From: Gloeotrichia echinulata CP02
Lineage (GTDB): Bacteria; Cyanobacteriota; Cyanobacteriia; Cyanobacteriales; Nostocaceae
Assembly: GCA_038087035.1 (NCBI GenBank)
Contig: CP051187.1
Location: 372,001 to 436,000 of the forward strand
Direction of reading: 5' to 3'
DNA length: 64,000 nt
How positions within the stretch are numbered: the stretch's first letter is position 1; each line of letters opens with the position of its first letter. This document shows, one piece after another, positions 1-9,363 of the stretch. A program made the translations under genes and the position numbers. Under the pieces are notes generated by a model. That model had not been told where the DNA came from and did not search any database. It saw only the letters and a program-made list of their open reading frames with translations.

Positions 1-1140
1 AGCAGCCAATAGTAGAGACAGCGCCGGCGGCTGACTGAGTAGAGATGGTGTTTCTGCAGATGGTGTATAAGAACGTAGGGGTGCAGTTAGATCTAATCTA
101 GACCCTGCTACATCTAACACTGAAACAGTCATGCGATTCTCAGTTAAGGTGCCAGTCTTACCGGAGCAAATCACCGTCACCGATCCCAGAGTTTCGACAG
201 CTGGTAGTTTGCGAATCAGAACCCGACGTTTGAGCAGCTGCTGTGCCCCCAAAGCTAAAGCAATAGTTACTACCGCTGGTAATCCTTCGGGTAAAGCTGC
301 TACTACTAGGGTAATTGCGGTTAAGAACATTAACTTAATATCCTCTCCCCTGAGCAGTCCCAAAACAAAGATGAGGGCTACAAGGACTAAAGATGCGATC
401 GCCAACATCTTTCCCAGCTGATCTAGTCGTCGTTGTAGTGGGGTTGCTTCTGACTCCACCGTTTGGATCATGGTAGCGATGCGGCCAAACTCCGTTTTCA
501 TGCCGGTTTCGGTAACTACAGCCAGCGAGCGCCCATAGGTGATGTCCGTTCCCATATAAACCATGTTATACCTAGCACCCAGAGGCAAATCATCTAAAGC
601 CAGTGCTTTTGGGTCCTTATCTACCGATTCTGATTCACCTGTGAGGGCTGCTTCCTGTGTCCGTAGGTGCAGGCTATCTAGCAAGCGACAGTCTGCGGGT
701 ACTAAATCCCCAGCCTCCAGTTCCACAATATCCCCTGGTACAAGTTGACGAGCCGAGATTTCTGTTACACACCCACTGCGACGGACTTTGACTGTCGGTA
801 TTGATAGCTTTTTGAGAGTAGCGATCGCCTTTTGTGCCCGGTACTCTTGGTTGAAACCCAACAAAGCGATTAACACAACAATGGCGATGATACCGATAGC
901 ATCGTTGTAGTCTCCCAAGATAGCCGAGACAATAGCAGCAACAATCAGAATTATCACCAAAGTATCAGTCAATTGTTCCCACAGGATTACCCAAGGTTTT
1001 TTGAGATCCTGTTCAATCAATTGATTATAACCATGCAATCTCAGACGATGATTTGCCTGCTCTTGGCTCAGACCTTCTGACATATCGCTGCCTAATTCTT
1101 GCAGCACTTCTGGATAATTTAGTTGATACCAATTACTCAT
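1..1140 (-). CDS. P-type cation-transporting ATPase, N-terminal 380 residues, catalytic Asp replaced by Gly
   Basis: Continues past the left edge; no stop is reached. The ATG at 1140 follows an AGAGGT ribosome site at good spacing. An N-terminal cation-ATPase domain (residues 1-65) precedes two membrane segments (about 80-118), the actuator loop with TGES (167-170), two more membrane helices and the LPEGLP motif of helix M4 (about 283-288). These features fit P2-type (Ca2+-like or PMA-like) pumps. The phosphorylation motif should read SDKTGTLT, but residue 327 is Gly (codon GGT at 162-160), giving CSGKTGTLTEN. That Asp forms the phospho-intermediate, so the protein as read cannot run a normal pump cycle. 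The frame is otherwise intact. A single A-to-G change, a sequencing error, or a real non-pumping paralogue would explain it. The transported ion cannot be told from this part. Confidence 0.9.
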   Translation of the reverse strand, partial: MSNWYQLNYPEVLQELGSDMSEGLSQEQANHRLRLHGYNQLIEQDLKKPWVILWEQLTDTLVIILIVAAIVSAILGDYNDAIGIIAIVVLIALLGFNQEYRAQKAIATLKKLSIPTVKVRRSGCVTEISARQLVPGDIVELEAGDLVPADCRLLDSLHLRTQEAALTGESESVDKDPKALALDDLPLGARYNMVYMGTDITYGRSLAVVTETGMKTEFGRIATMIQTVESEATPLQRRLDQLGKMLAIASLVLVALIFVLGLLRGEDIKLMFLTAITLVVAALPEGLPAVVTIALALGAQQLLKRRVLIRKLPAVETLGSVTVICSGKTGTLTENRMTVSVLDVAGSRLDLTAPLRSYTPSAETPSLLSQPPALSLLLAA

Positions 1141-1485
1141 AAAATACCTCTTTAGATTGAGGTAGTAATTTAGCCCAAATGCTTAATGGTTCAGGCACAT
1201 GCCAAGGTATATATAGGACTAATTTTGATTTTTGAAATATACGTAGGATGGGCATTGCCTAACCTACAGATACTATAGATAATATTAGGCTTAAATCAAA
1301 AGCTAATGTATATACATATTTATAGATTTTTTACGCAACTAGCAATAGGAAAGCTCGTAGGGGCGCAAGGCCTTGCGCCCCAGACGCGAGGCCTTACGCC
1401 CCAGACGCGAGGATTTTAGATTAACAATTTTGGATTTTATCGGCACACAAACAGCAGGGATAAAGCGAAAAATAAGCGAAAAAAT
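1141..1485. other. Intergenic region with palindromic repeat
   Basis: AT-rich spacer between the ATPase gene and the 3' end of the small peptide gene. It holds a perfect palindrome at 1358-1381 followed by two degenerate GACGCGAGG / CCTTACGCCCC half copies to about 1412. No credible coding sequence was seen. Confidence 0.6.
1358..1381. repeat. Dispersed palindrome GGGGCGCAAGGCCTTGCGCCCC
   Basis: Perfect inverted repeat with arms GGGGCGCAAGG / CCTTGCGCCCC and no loop. The same palindrome occurs at 29098-29120 and 38450-38477, always between genes. A sister family with arms GGGGCACGGCA / TGCCGTGCCCC occurs at 12586, 25496 and 26085. These look like short cyanobacterial interspersed palindromes rather than gene-specific terminators, since no T-tract follows. 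Confidence 0.8.
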
Positions 1486-1830
1486 TCACATCTCAGGTAG
1501 GGGTATAGTTATAGTCATGACATTTTTCGGCGAAGTTCTTGTAGATGGGTCAATAGGACCCAGACGCGGTAATTTACTGGCGTGTTGAGGAAGGTAGAAC
1601 GGGTTTAAATCAATTCCACCGGACCCTCCCATCATTGGAGTTGGGCTATACCCTCCCCCAGATGGGATTGAGTTGCTGTCCCCTACGGTAGTTCCTGGAA
1701 TTTCCGGCGTCAGGATTCTTCCACCGGATACTTGCTCAGATCTACCATCGCTAAGTTCTTCCACTAGCACTGGTGTAGCGCTCTCAACTTGAATGTTGGT
1801 GGAGTTTGTGGCTTTATTGGTGGCGAACAT
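1486..1830 (-). CDS. Small peptide with double-glycine-type leader (possible bacteriocin/RiPP-like precursor)
   Basis: A 114-residue protein with no recognised domain. Residues 24-38 read VEELSDGRSEQVSGG, which matches the shape of double-glycine leaders (L-S-x-x-x-x-x-V-S-G-G) cut by C39-type peptidase ABC exporters. Cleavage after the GG would leave about 76 residues rich in Gly, Pro, Ser and Thr, with no Cys. Such leaders are common in cyanobacterial peptide families, but the core here does not resemble a lanthipeptide, microviridin or cyanobactin. No exporter or modifying enzyme lies nearby in the window. The ribosome site is weak (GGAC, about 9 bases upstream). An ordinary secreted or unstructured protein remains possible. 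Confidence 0.5.
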   Translation of the reverse strand: MFATNKATNSTNIQVESATPVLVEELSDGRSEQVSGGRILTPEIPGTTVGDSNSIPSGGGYSPTPMMGGSGGIDLNPFYLPQHASKLPRLGPIDPSTRTSPKNVMTITIPLPEM

Positions 1831-2275
1831 TTTTTGTTAGTCCATTTTTATAAACGAAATACCGAAAACCTTTAGGCCTTAGCGGTTTTTGTCGTCAAAC
1901 ATAATTTAATTAAACTATCACCACAAAATTTCAACACCTACCCCCGGACTGGGGGAAACTTCAGGCTAGAAACAACCTTGATGTTGGGTTGGGTTGGGTT
2001 TGGGTTATATAGCAACCGCCAAAGTGCTTAGGACATTAACTGATGATAAAACCTAGACACAATCAGACTTGTAACCCAGTCCCCAGTCCCCAGTCCCCTG
2101 CTATATGTGGAATTTTAGACGCAAAAATTCTAGATTTTTCCACCCCATCCGCCCATCTCCCCATTTGCGCCAAAAATTTTTTTACTAGAGTGATATGAAA
2201 ATGATCTGCGGTGGGTAAGTTAAATGCAGAAGACAACGCAAAACTTTTATATTCCAGATTTTTCAGGAGAAACCC
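1831..2275. other. Intergenic region, likely pilin leader and promoter
   Basis: Contains an imperfect hairpin around 1861-1895 (AAAACC..AGGCCT..GGTTTT), TTGGG repeats near 1985-2005, and a short CCCCAGT repeat at 2078-2099. The stretch just before 2276 is the 5' untranslated region of the pilin gene, with AGGAG at 2265-2269. No coding sequence was seen. Confidence 0.5.
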
Positions 2276-2812
2276 ATGCTGAAGCCAGAATTACAAGCGA
2301 AATTCATCCAACACCTCAACAATCGCAAGAACAAAACTGAAGAAGGTTTTACTCTTATTGAATTGCTTGTAGTCGTAATTATTATTGGTGTACTTGCTGC
2401 TATTGCATTACCTTCACTATTAGGTCAAGTAAACAAAGCCAAGCAGTCAGAAGCTAGAAACTACTTAGGTACAGTTAACCGTTCTCAACAAGCCTATTTC
2501 TTGGAATATCAAAAGTTTGCCACTGGACTGTCTGAATTACAAGTAGGGGTTAAGAGTCAAACTGATAATTACAAATACGAAGTCACCGCTGGTTTATCAT
2601 CTGTTGGTGCATTTACAGGCACACCCGTAAAAAATGCACTGAAAGCTTATTATGGTGTTGTAGGTACGACTACAGCCAATACAGCCACCTCTGAGTCACT
2701 AACTTTAGCCATTGCTTGTGAGTCAGCCGGTCCTACTACAACTCCACCAGTCCCCACTGACACTAGTAGCTTCACTGCTTGCGAGAATAGTTATGTCTCT
2801 TTATCTAGGTAA
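2276..2812 (+). CDS. pilA: Type IV pilin (PilA-like major pilin)
   Basis: A 178-residue prepilin. The class III signal ends in the processing site G|FTLIELLVV, with Glu at position +5 of the mature protein, followed by a hydrophobic helix to about residue 46 (GVLAAIALP). PilD would cut after the Gly and methylate the Phe. The C-terminal head has two Cys residues (in AIACES and TACENS) that can form the usual C-terminal disulphide loop. The Thr/Pro-rich stretch between them (TTTPPVPTDTSS) is a plausible O-glycosylation region. AGGAG lies 6 bases before the ATG. The next gene downstream, 110 bp away on the same strand, is an O-GlcNAc-transferase-like protein. Confidence 0.9.
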   Translation: MLKPELQAKFIQHLNNRKNKTEEGFTLIELLVVVIIIGVLAAIALPSLLGQVNKAKQSEARNYLGTVNRSQQAYFLEYQKFATGLSELQVGVKSQTDNYKYEVTAGLSSVGAFTGTPVKNALKAYYGVVGTTTANTATSESLTLAIACESAGPTTTPPVPTDTSSFTACENSYVSLSR

Positions 2813-2922
2813 TAAAAACCAACATTACTGCCTTTGTAACAGTCATATCTAGTCATATTTATATCAAAATGAGTGGTCTATAGACTGCTCATTTTCGCCG
2901 TTTATTTACTTGGTGAGATCCT

Positions 2923-5151
2923 ATGAATCAATCTGTTTTAAATGCTGCTCCAGTTCAATTACAGCAACAAGCTTATAATTTGCTAATCGAAGAGGACTAC
3001 TTTCAGGCTGCTAACCTCTACGAGCAAGCAATTAACGCCGAGCCTGATGTTAAATTACATTATTGGTATCTGGGATTAATGTTATTTTTGCAAGGGAAAG
3101 AGGTAGAAGCTCAGACGACTTGGTTCATGGCCATGATGGAAGGAGAACCAGAAGAAGTTGAGGCTTGGAATGAGGAATTAGTTGAAGTTTTGCAAACAGA
3201 AGCCGAACGCCGAGAAAAACAGGAACAATATGTAATTGCTGAAAAAATCCGCCAAAATATAAAACAAATTTCTCCTGAAAATATTCACAACTTATTGCAT
3301 CTGTTACAGATGTCTATCAAGCTAGAAATTTACACAGGTGAAGAATTACAGGAAATGGGGATAATTAAAATCCTCCAATCTGAACCGATAGTAGAAGTAA
3401 ACTTAGATCTGTTGATGGAAGTTTTCAAAATTCTTTTAGAGTATGCACCTGCACACCCATCAACTTTGAATTTTTTGGAAGCTTGTTTACCACATTTCCA
3501 AAACAATCCCCAATATTTGTTGATTGTATTACTGCCAGCAGCTTTAGAAATAGGTTATTCTAAAAAGTTAACCAAAGTTGCAGTACAGCTTTGTGAAATT
3601 TATTTAAAGTTAAGTCCTAATAATACAGAAGTTATTGGTCATCTGGCTAGCTTTTATCAAAACACTGAACAATATGAAAAAGGTATAGAAACTGCCAAAA
3701 TATTCTTTTCATTAGTAGAAGGTTTAGCAGATAAAGTTTTTGCTAATCGTCAAGTTTTGAGGGGATTAATGAGTGCTGGTGGACATTGGGAAGAATCTTA
3801 TCATATGCATCAAAGACAAGAATCATTAGTTAAATTGCTGATAGAAGAGAATTATAAAGAATTTGATTCTACTAGAATATCAAGATTATTTAATGCTAAC
3901 TTTTTTACCCCATATATTGAAGATAATCCTGAAAAAAATAGAATCATTCAAAATCAATTATTACAGTTTTGTCAAACAAATATAGAAAATAACAGTAGAG
4001 AAACAGTAGAGCGATATTATCAAGGACACATAGAAAGAAAAAATAAAAATAGAATTGATAAGAAATTAAAGATAGGATATTTATCACATTGCCTTAGAAG
4101 TCATTCGGTAGGTTGGTTAGCACGATGGTTATTTGAGTACTGTGATCAAGAAAAGTTTGAAATAAATGCTTATTTTATTAGTACTAATCCAATTTTCGAT
4201 CCACTGCATGAATGGTATCTTAGCCATGTAGACAAATCCTTTAAGTCAAATTCAACCTGGGAAATTGCCGAAGAAATTTATCAGGATGAAATCGATATTT
4301 TAATTGATTTAGATAGCATTACTCTAGACATTACTTGTGGTATTATAGCTCTAAAACCTGCACCAATTCAAGTTACTTGGTTAGGTTGGGATGCTTCAGG
4401 TAGTCCAGCAGTAGATTATTTTATTGCAGACCCCTACGTTTTACCAGAATCAGCCCAGGAATATTACAGTGAAAAAATTTGGCGTTTACCTCAAACCTAT
4501 ATAGCTGTGGATGGTTTTGAGGTGAGTGTACCTACAGTAACTCGTGAACAGTTAGATATTCCTCATGATGCAATAGTGTTTTTCTCGGCTCAAAGAGGTT
4601 TTAAGCGACATCCAGAGGTCACTAGACTACAATTAAGGGTTATTAAACAAGTTCCCAATAGCTATTTATTGATTAAAGGACTATCTGACGAAGAATCCAT
4701 TAAATCATTCTTTGAGCAAATAGCAGAAGAGGAAGGAGTTGATTACTCAAATCTACGATTTCTCCCAATTGTTGCTTCAGAAAGCGTTCATAGAGCTAAT
4801 TTAGGAATTGCTGATATAGTATTAGATACCTATCCCTATAATGGCGCTACAACAACTTTAGAAACCTTGTGGATGGGTATTCCTATGGTGACGCGAGTAG
4901 GTGAGCAATTTGCAGCCCGTAACAGCTACACTATGATGATGAATGCGGGTATCACAGAAGGGATTGCTTGGACTGATGAAGAATATGTAGAGTGGGGTGT
5001 GCGCTTAGGAAACGATGAGGCTTTGCGACAACAAATCGCTTGGAAATTGAGACAGTCAAGGAAAACTTCACCCCTGTGGAATGGTAAGCAATTTACACGT
5101 GAAATGGAAAATGCTTACACACAAATGTGGGAGAAGTATCTTAAAGGTTAA
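2923..5151 (+). CDS. TPR + SPINDLY/O-GlcNAc-transferase-type glycosyltransferase
   Basis: A 742-residue protein. The N-terminal half (about 1-330) is helical with TPR-like repeats (for example the stretch beginning LIEEDYFQAANLYEQAINAE). The C-terminal half (about 345-742) is a GT41-type catalytic region: the first Rossmann lobe starts at KIGYLSHCLRSHSVG, then TWLGWDASGSPAVDYF, and the sugar-nucleotide lobe contains LDTYPYNGATTTLETLWMG and QFAARNSY. This family transfers a sugar from a nucleotide donor to Ser/Thr of proteins; donor and target here are unknown. Position directly after the pilin gene on the same strand suggests pilin or another surface protein as substrate. That link is inferred, not shown. 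Confidence 0.85.
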   Translation: MNQSVLNAAPVQLQQQAYNLLIEEDYFQAANLYEQAINAEPDVKLHYWYLGLMLFLQGKEVEAQTTWFMAMMEGEPEEVEAWNEELVEVLQTEAERREKQEQYVIAEKIRQNIKQISPENIHNLLHLLQMSIKLEIYTGEELQEMGIIKILQSEPIVEVNLDLLMEVFKILLEYAPAHPSTLNFLEACLPHFQNNPQYLLIVLLPAALEIGYSKKLTKVAVQLCEIYLKLSPNNTEVIGHLASFYQNTEQYEKGIETAKIFFSLVEGLADKVFANRQVLRGLMSAGGHWEESYHMHQRQESLVKLLIEENYKEFDSTRISRLFNANFFTPYIEDNPEKNRIIQNQLLQFCQTNIENNSRETVERYYQGHIERKNKNRIDKKLKIGYLSHCLRSHSVGWLARWLFEYCDQEKFEINAYFISTNPIFDPLHEWYLSHVDKSFKSNSTWEIAEEIYQDEIDILIDLDSITLDITCGIIALKPAPIQVTWLGWDASGSPAVDYFIADPYVLPESAQEYYSEKIWRLPQTYIAVDGFEVSVPTVTREQLDIPHDAIVFFSAQRGFKRHPEVTRLQLRVIKQVPNSYLLIKGLSDEESIKSFFEQIAEEEGVDYSNLRFLPIVASESVHRANLGIADIVLDTYPYNGATTTLETLWMGIPMVTRVGEQFAARNSYTMMMNAGITEGIAWTDEEYVEWGVRLGNDEALRQQIAWKLRQSRKTSPLWNGKQFTREMENAYTQMWEKYLKG

Positions 5152-5168
5152 CACCTCAACATATCTTG

Positions 5169-5230
5169 TAGGGTGCGTCAGGTCAACAATCTGTTGAGAA
5201 TCAGCAATTTCTCAAATCTGACGCACCCTA
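5169..5230. terminator. Inverted repeat between convergent genes
   Basis: Arms TAGGGTGCGTCAG (5169-5181) and CTGACGCACCCTA (5218-5230) are perfect complements around a 36-base loop. The element lies between two convergent genes and could act as a bidirectional terminator, but there is no clean T-tract, and the GGGTGCGTCAG palindrome is also a common cyanobacterial repeat. Confidence 0.5.
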
Positions 5231-5247
5231 GTAAGTTCTAGTAATTA

Positions 5248-6915
5248 CTACGAGATGAATTCAACAATTTGTTTATAGAACGCTTCTAAACCAGCCACAC
5301 AAGTTTTATCATCAAATAGTCGGTCATGACCTTGGCTAATTCGTTCTGAAATCTCGCGTCGCCAAGCTGGGTTTAGCCCTAATTTGACAGCAATTTCAAT
5401 ATATTCTGCTTCATTTTTAGCAATAGTATCTGTCACTCCCAACATTTTTAGGAAACTGTCAGAGTGACGACCCCGCATAAATTCACCAGGACAAGTAACG
5501 ATGGGTAAATTACAAGCGATCGCTTCTAATGTAGTATTACCTCCAGACCAAGTGAATGTGTCTAGATAAACATCAGAAAGTAAATTAATCATTAAATAGT
5601 CTAGTCGTTCTGGAATAGTGAGAAATACACAGTAATCCTCACTATTAAGACCTACAGCAACAAAAGCTCTTTGTAGTCGCTCTTGAAGTAAAGTACCACG
5701 CAAAAAGACAAATTTAGCTTGGGGAAGACGACAAGCTATTTCTGCAAAAATAAAATCGTATTGTGGTAAATATTTAAACGGCGCTTGACAGCATAAGTAG
5801 ATTATTGCATCATCTGGTAGTTGAAAAGATGCCCGATTTTTAACAATTGGGGGAATATGTGGTTTAGGATAGGAAACACCAATATTCGGTAAGCGAATTA
5901 ATTTTTCTGAATAATGCTCTTGAGCATTTTCTGCTTCCATTAATTCGCTAGATAAAAAGTAATCAATTGTAGTCAAACCAGTCGTTACCGGATGTCCCCA
6001 AGCTACACATTGCACAGGCGCAAGCCGCAACCCAGCCATGAGCAGAGTTTGGGGATTCATGCCAACTTCTGGATATACTAAAATATGTAATTTATCGGCA
6101 ATTATTTGTTCAGAAACTGCTGATAAATTGTCAGGAATATGGTAGAATATATCACTGTATTCTTGGAATTTTTCAGTTACTGCATCTGGTTCATTACCTG
6201 TGTAATAACAGTAGATTTCAAAATTGTGGCGATCGCAATATTTTAACCAACCAGTTAACCACAGTGTACCACTATAAGAATGCAGATAATCGGAAGCATA
6301 GCCAATACGAATTTTTTCATTAGCTTGGAGTTTTGGCATAGATAAAGGTACAATCCATTGAGGAAAGTTAGCTGCCATAATTTCATGTACTAACTTTCCA
6401 TATTGGCGTTGTAAATCTATATCATTTTCTGCTTGATAAGATAGGTAAAAGTTTGTCAGCCTACTGATACCAGCTAAAGTATTGTGTTTTTCTTCAATAG
6501 TTTGCAGAGAGGTTTGTGCAATTAAATCTTGCAATCCTTGAGTATAACGTTGACGATAAAATCCTATTTCTTCTTGATTCTGATAAATAGTTGGTACTGT
6601 TAAATATTTGAGAACTTTAAAAGTATAGTCATGGGGTAAACATTGACAAGCAATTTCTGCACAATCAATTGCTTGTTGAGTAAGTCCATTGCGTCGCAAG
6701 TCTATAATCAGTGTAAAATGCAATTTACCATTTTGCGGGTAAATTTGGATTCCTTGCTGTAGAGTCCGAAAATAGTCATCTAGCAAGTTTAAGTTTCTAT
6801 AGCATTGACTTAAATTCCAGTAAATATCTGCATCTGTTAACTGCAATTCTAACAGCCTTTGATATGAAGCGATCGCTTCTTGCCATCTTCCCTGATTATA
6901 TAATTTTTGACTCAA
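5248..6915 (-). CDS. TPR + SPINDLY/O-GlcNAc-transferase-type glycosyltransferase, shorter paralogue
   Basis: A 555-residue protein. A short N-terminal TPR segment (about 1-110; it opens with NQGRWQEAIASYQRLLELQ) is followed by the GT41-like lobes: KIRIGYASDYLHSYSGTLW, CVAWGHPVTTGLTTIDYF, and LDTFTWSGGNTTLEAIACN, then MRGRHSDSFLKMLG. It resembles the plus-strand protein at 2923 but is about 190 residues shorter because it has fewer TPRs. The start is TTG at 6915, overlapping the TGA stop of the upstream gene (TTGA), so the two are translationally coupled. A run of nine T lies just before the junction, and one extra T would fuse both reading frames. Confidence 0.85.
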   Translation of the reverse strand: MSQKLYNQGRWQEAIASYQRLLELQLTDADIYWNLSQCYRNLNLLDDYFRTLQQGIQIYPQNGKLHFTLIIDLRRNGLTQQAIDCAEIACQCLPHDYTFKVLKYLTVPTIYQNQEEIGFYRQRYTQGLQDLIAQTSLQTIEEKHNTLAGISRLTNFYLSYQAENDIDLQRQYGKLVHEIMAANFPQWIVPLSMPKLQANEKIRIGYASDYLHSYSGTLWLTGWLKYCDRHNFEIYCYYTGNEPDAVTEKFQEYSDIFYHIPDNLSAVSEQIIADKLHILVYPEVGMNPQTLLMAGLRLAPVQCVAWGHPVTTGLTTIDYFLSSELMEAENAQEHYSEKLIRLPNIGVSYPKPHIPPIVKNRASFQLPDDAIIYLCCQAPFKYLPQYDFIFAEIACRLPQAKFVFLRGTLLQERLQRAFVAVGLNSEDYCVFLTIPERLDYLMINLLSDVYLDTFTWSGGNTTLEAIACNLPIVTCPGEFMRGRHSDSFLKMLGVTDTIAKNEAEYIEIAVKLGLNPAWRREISERISQGHDRLFDDKTCVAGLEAFYKQIVEFIS

Positions 6916-9254
6916 GCAAAAAAAAACTCTTCCTCAGTTACCTGACTCAAGCTTTGTAATTCATATGTCAACAAAGTTTCTGCTTTAGCTTGTATTACTG
7001 CGTCTTTATCTTCATATTCTAAGGCAATTCTGAACTTAATACGAGTAAGTAAGGCTTTCCACTGAATATCAGCCAGATTTTCTACTAGGGAAATTTCTAA
7101 TCCTTCAGTCACATCTAAATCTTCCTGCATCAACAGATTCATTGTCACAGATGATAACAATAATTCGGCATCCTCTACAGCAATATTACTAATATTAATT
7201 AGCAACGTAGTTTTTGCACTATCAGGATGAATGGCTACTGTTTTAATTACCTGCGCTAACTCTAAACTTATTGACTCTTCTGATTGTGACCAGTCAGGAA
7301 AAATAATTAAATTAATCTCTTTGAGATTTAACGACATAAGAGTAGCATCAATTAAAACAGAACTGACAATATCTGCCATTTTTGACCAAGAAAATTTTTG
7401 TGCTTGTGCTAGACCAGCAGTAATTAATGATTTACGGATACTAGGTTTTTGCACCTCACATAAAGCATTCGCCAGGGATTCAACATCATCATCATTTACA
7501 TATATTGCTGCTTCTCCAGCAACTTCTGGAATTGAAGCATTAGGACAAGTAATTACAGGACAACCACAAGCCATTGCTTCTATTATAGGCATTCCGAATC
7601 CTTCGTATTTAGAAGGATAAACCAGCGCTGTAGCACCAGAGTATGCTGTGGCTAACTCTTCATCACTGAGTTGTAAAGTATGAATAACACTACCTAATGT
7701 ATATGCTCTAAATTCAGATACTAATGCACCACCAACTCCCGTGCAAACTATATCGAATCCATAGCTGTTAGCAAGTTGTGAAAAAGCCTGAAAGAACAAA
7801 ATACCATTTTTATAACCACTACCTGTACCAACTAGGAGAAAATAAGGTTTAGTAATACCGTATTTCGTTTTAAAACCATTAATTTTTGAAGATGCTGCTG
7901 GTAATAGTGGATTTTTAACTCCACAGTACGCTACAGTTACAGATTCTTTAGGGATATGCGTAAAATATTTTGTCAAATCACGCGCAGTATTTTCTGAAAT
8001 CGCTATGTAAGTAAATGCTTGTTTGATAGCCTGATGTTTTGCTTGCCACATGGGATTATTCATATCCCAATTCATGGCTTCTGGTATCATGTCATAAGCC
8101 ATGAATACAGAAGGAGTTGTAATTGATGTAGTATAGTAGGAAGAGATGAATACATCAGCCTCTTCTTCATCACATACTTGCTGTAGCATTTCTCGATCTG
8201 CATCAGTATTATTATAGTTATAAATTGGAATAGTCCTATATTTAATATCCGGAATTTTTGGACAAGTTCCCTCACGGTCAAGTACAACAATATGTTTAGC
8301 AAATCCGCTTTTTACCCATTCTTCTAGTAAGGACTTCCAGAGACGTGCAATACCAGTTTGGTAGAGTTGAAAGAATACAGCATCTACTAAAATTACCGGA
8401 TTTTTGCTAATATATTTAGTATGATTATCGGGAATTTGTATAAATTGATTATGATTTATATTCATAGCTGAAATAACTGCTTTTGAGTAATCCTGTTGAA
8501 GTAGGGACTGCTTGTTAAATGCTTGTATTTGACTATGACATAGATTATTGAATAACTCTATTGGTAAAGTTTTTTCTGTCAGTAGATGCAAAGATGCTCC
8601 ATCAGAATAAAAGTTTAAATCATACTTATCAGCAATTTTTGATAAAGTCTTAATGGTATATATAGAAATATGCTGACCATCATGCGGTGAATAGTACCAC
8701 CACTGACCAGGTTTAGGATTATTTGGTGGTAAAATTTCTGTACTAAATAGAATATTTTGGGAAATCTTTAAAATATTTTCAATTTCTTCTATGGGATTGA
8801 CAAAATGCTCAAAGACCTCAAAAGCGGTTACTAATTCATAATAATCATTTCTGGCTTCATCAAATTCAAACCCCTTAGCAAATAAGTTGGTGCAGAATTT
8901 ATCATTCCAATAAAAATCAAAGCCAAAATCTCTCATCATTCTGACAAATAGACCGTAGCCACCGCCATAATCTAAAAATTTTGCCTCATGATCAAATATA
9001 TTCAATATGATATGAGCCGCTTTTCGTGATAAATTATTGTTGCGGAACACCAAACCAATATCCGTGCTAGCTATAGCATCAGAATAAGCTTCGTCTAACC
9101 AATAAGGATCTTCTGTCTGCACAAACCCACAATTAGAACATTGAAAATAATCAACTTCATACTTATTCAGTAAAATACCTTTACCAAAATTATGTGATTC
9201 TGCTTCACACACTTTACATCTAATGGGTAAATCATCAATCATATCTTTTTTCAT
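6912..9254 (-). CDS. Methyltransferase-GT4 glycosyltransferase fusion
   Basis: A 780-residue protein with two enzyme domains. Residues 1-250: a zinc-ribbon start (CKVCEAES..FQCSNCGFV) and a class I SAM methyltransferase with motif I FLDYGGGYG and AFEVFEHF. This layout is typical of sugar C-methyltransferases and of cell-surface polysaccharide methylases. Residues about 280-640: a GT-B glycosyltransferase of family GT4, with ALVYPSKYEGFGMPIIEAMA as the nucleotide-sugar E-x7-E motif and GTGSGYKNG in the first half. A tail of about 140 residues with no clear domain ends in EEEFFFA. It is probably involved in assembling or capping a glycan, together with the OGT-like neighbours. Confidence 0.8.
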   Translation of the reverse strand: MKKDMIDDLPIRCKVCEAESHNFGKGILLNKYEVDYFQCSNCGFVQTEDPYWLDEAYSDAIASTDIGLVFRNNNLSRKAAHIILNIFDHEAKFLDYGGGYGLFVRMMRDFGFDFYWNDKFCTNLFAKGFEFDEARNDYYELVTAFEVFEHFVNPIEEIENILKISQNILFSTEILPPNNPKPGQWWYYSPHDGQHISIYTIKTLSKIADKYDLNFYSDGASLHLLTEKTLPIELFNNLCHSQIQAFNKQSLLQQDYSKAVISAMNINHNQFIQIPDNHTKYISKNPVILVDAVFFQLYQTGIARLWKSLLEEWVKSGFAKHIVVLDREGTCPKIPDIKYRTIPIYNYNNTDADREMLQQVCDEEEADVFISSYYTTSITTPSVFMAYDMIPEAMNWDMNNPMWQAKHQAIKQAFTYIAISENTARDLTKYFTHIPKESVTVAYCGVKNPLLPAASSKINGFKTKYGITKPYFLLVGTGSGYKNGILFFQAFSQLANSYGFDIVCTGVGGALVSEFRAYTLGSVIHTLQLSDEELATAYSGATALVYPSKYEGFGMPIIEAMACGCPVITCPNASIPEVAGEAAIYVNDDDVESLANALCEVQKPSIRKSLITAGLAQAQKFSWSKMADIVSSVLIDATLMSLNLKEINLIIFPDWSQSEESISLELAQVIKTVAIHPDSAKTTLLINISNIAVEDAELLLSSVTMNLLMQEDLDVTEGLEISLVENLADIQWKALLTRIKFRIALEYEDKDAVIQAKAETLLTYELQSLSQVTEEEFFFA

Positions 9255-9363
9255 TATTGGTTATACTCGTTATCATCGTAGATGTAGGACAGGAGCTTCT
9301 TTTCTGGGGAATTATCAATTAGGTTATGCTGATTTTTCTCCTTTAACGACTTAATTAGAAAAC

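Noticed and set aside
1373..1588. Plus-strand frame of 71 codons over the palindrome at 1358
   Set aside because: Its N-terminus is the repeated palindrome half (MRPRREALRPRRED) and it overlaps the 3' end of the better supported minus-strand gene.
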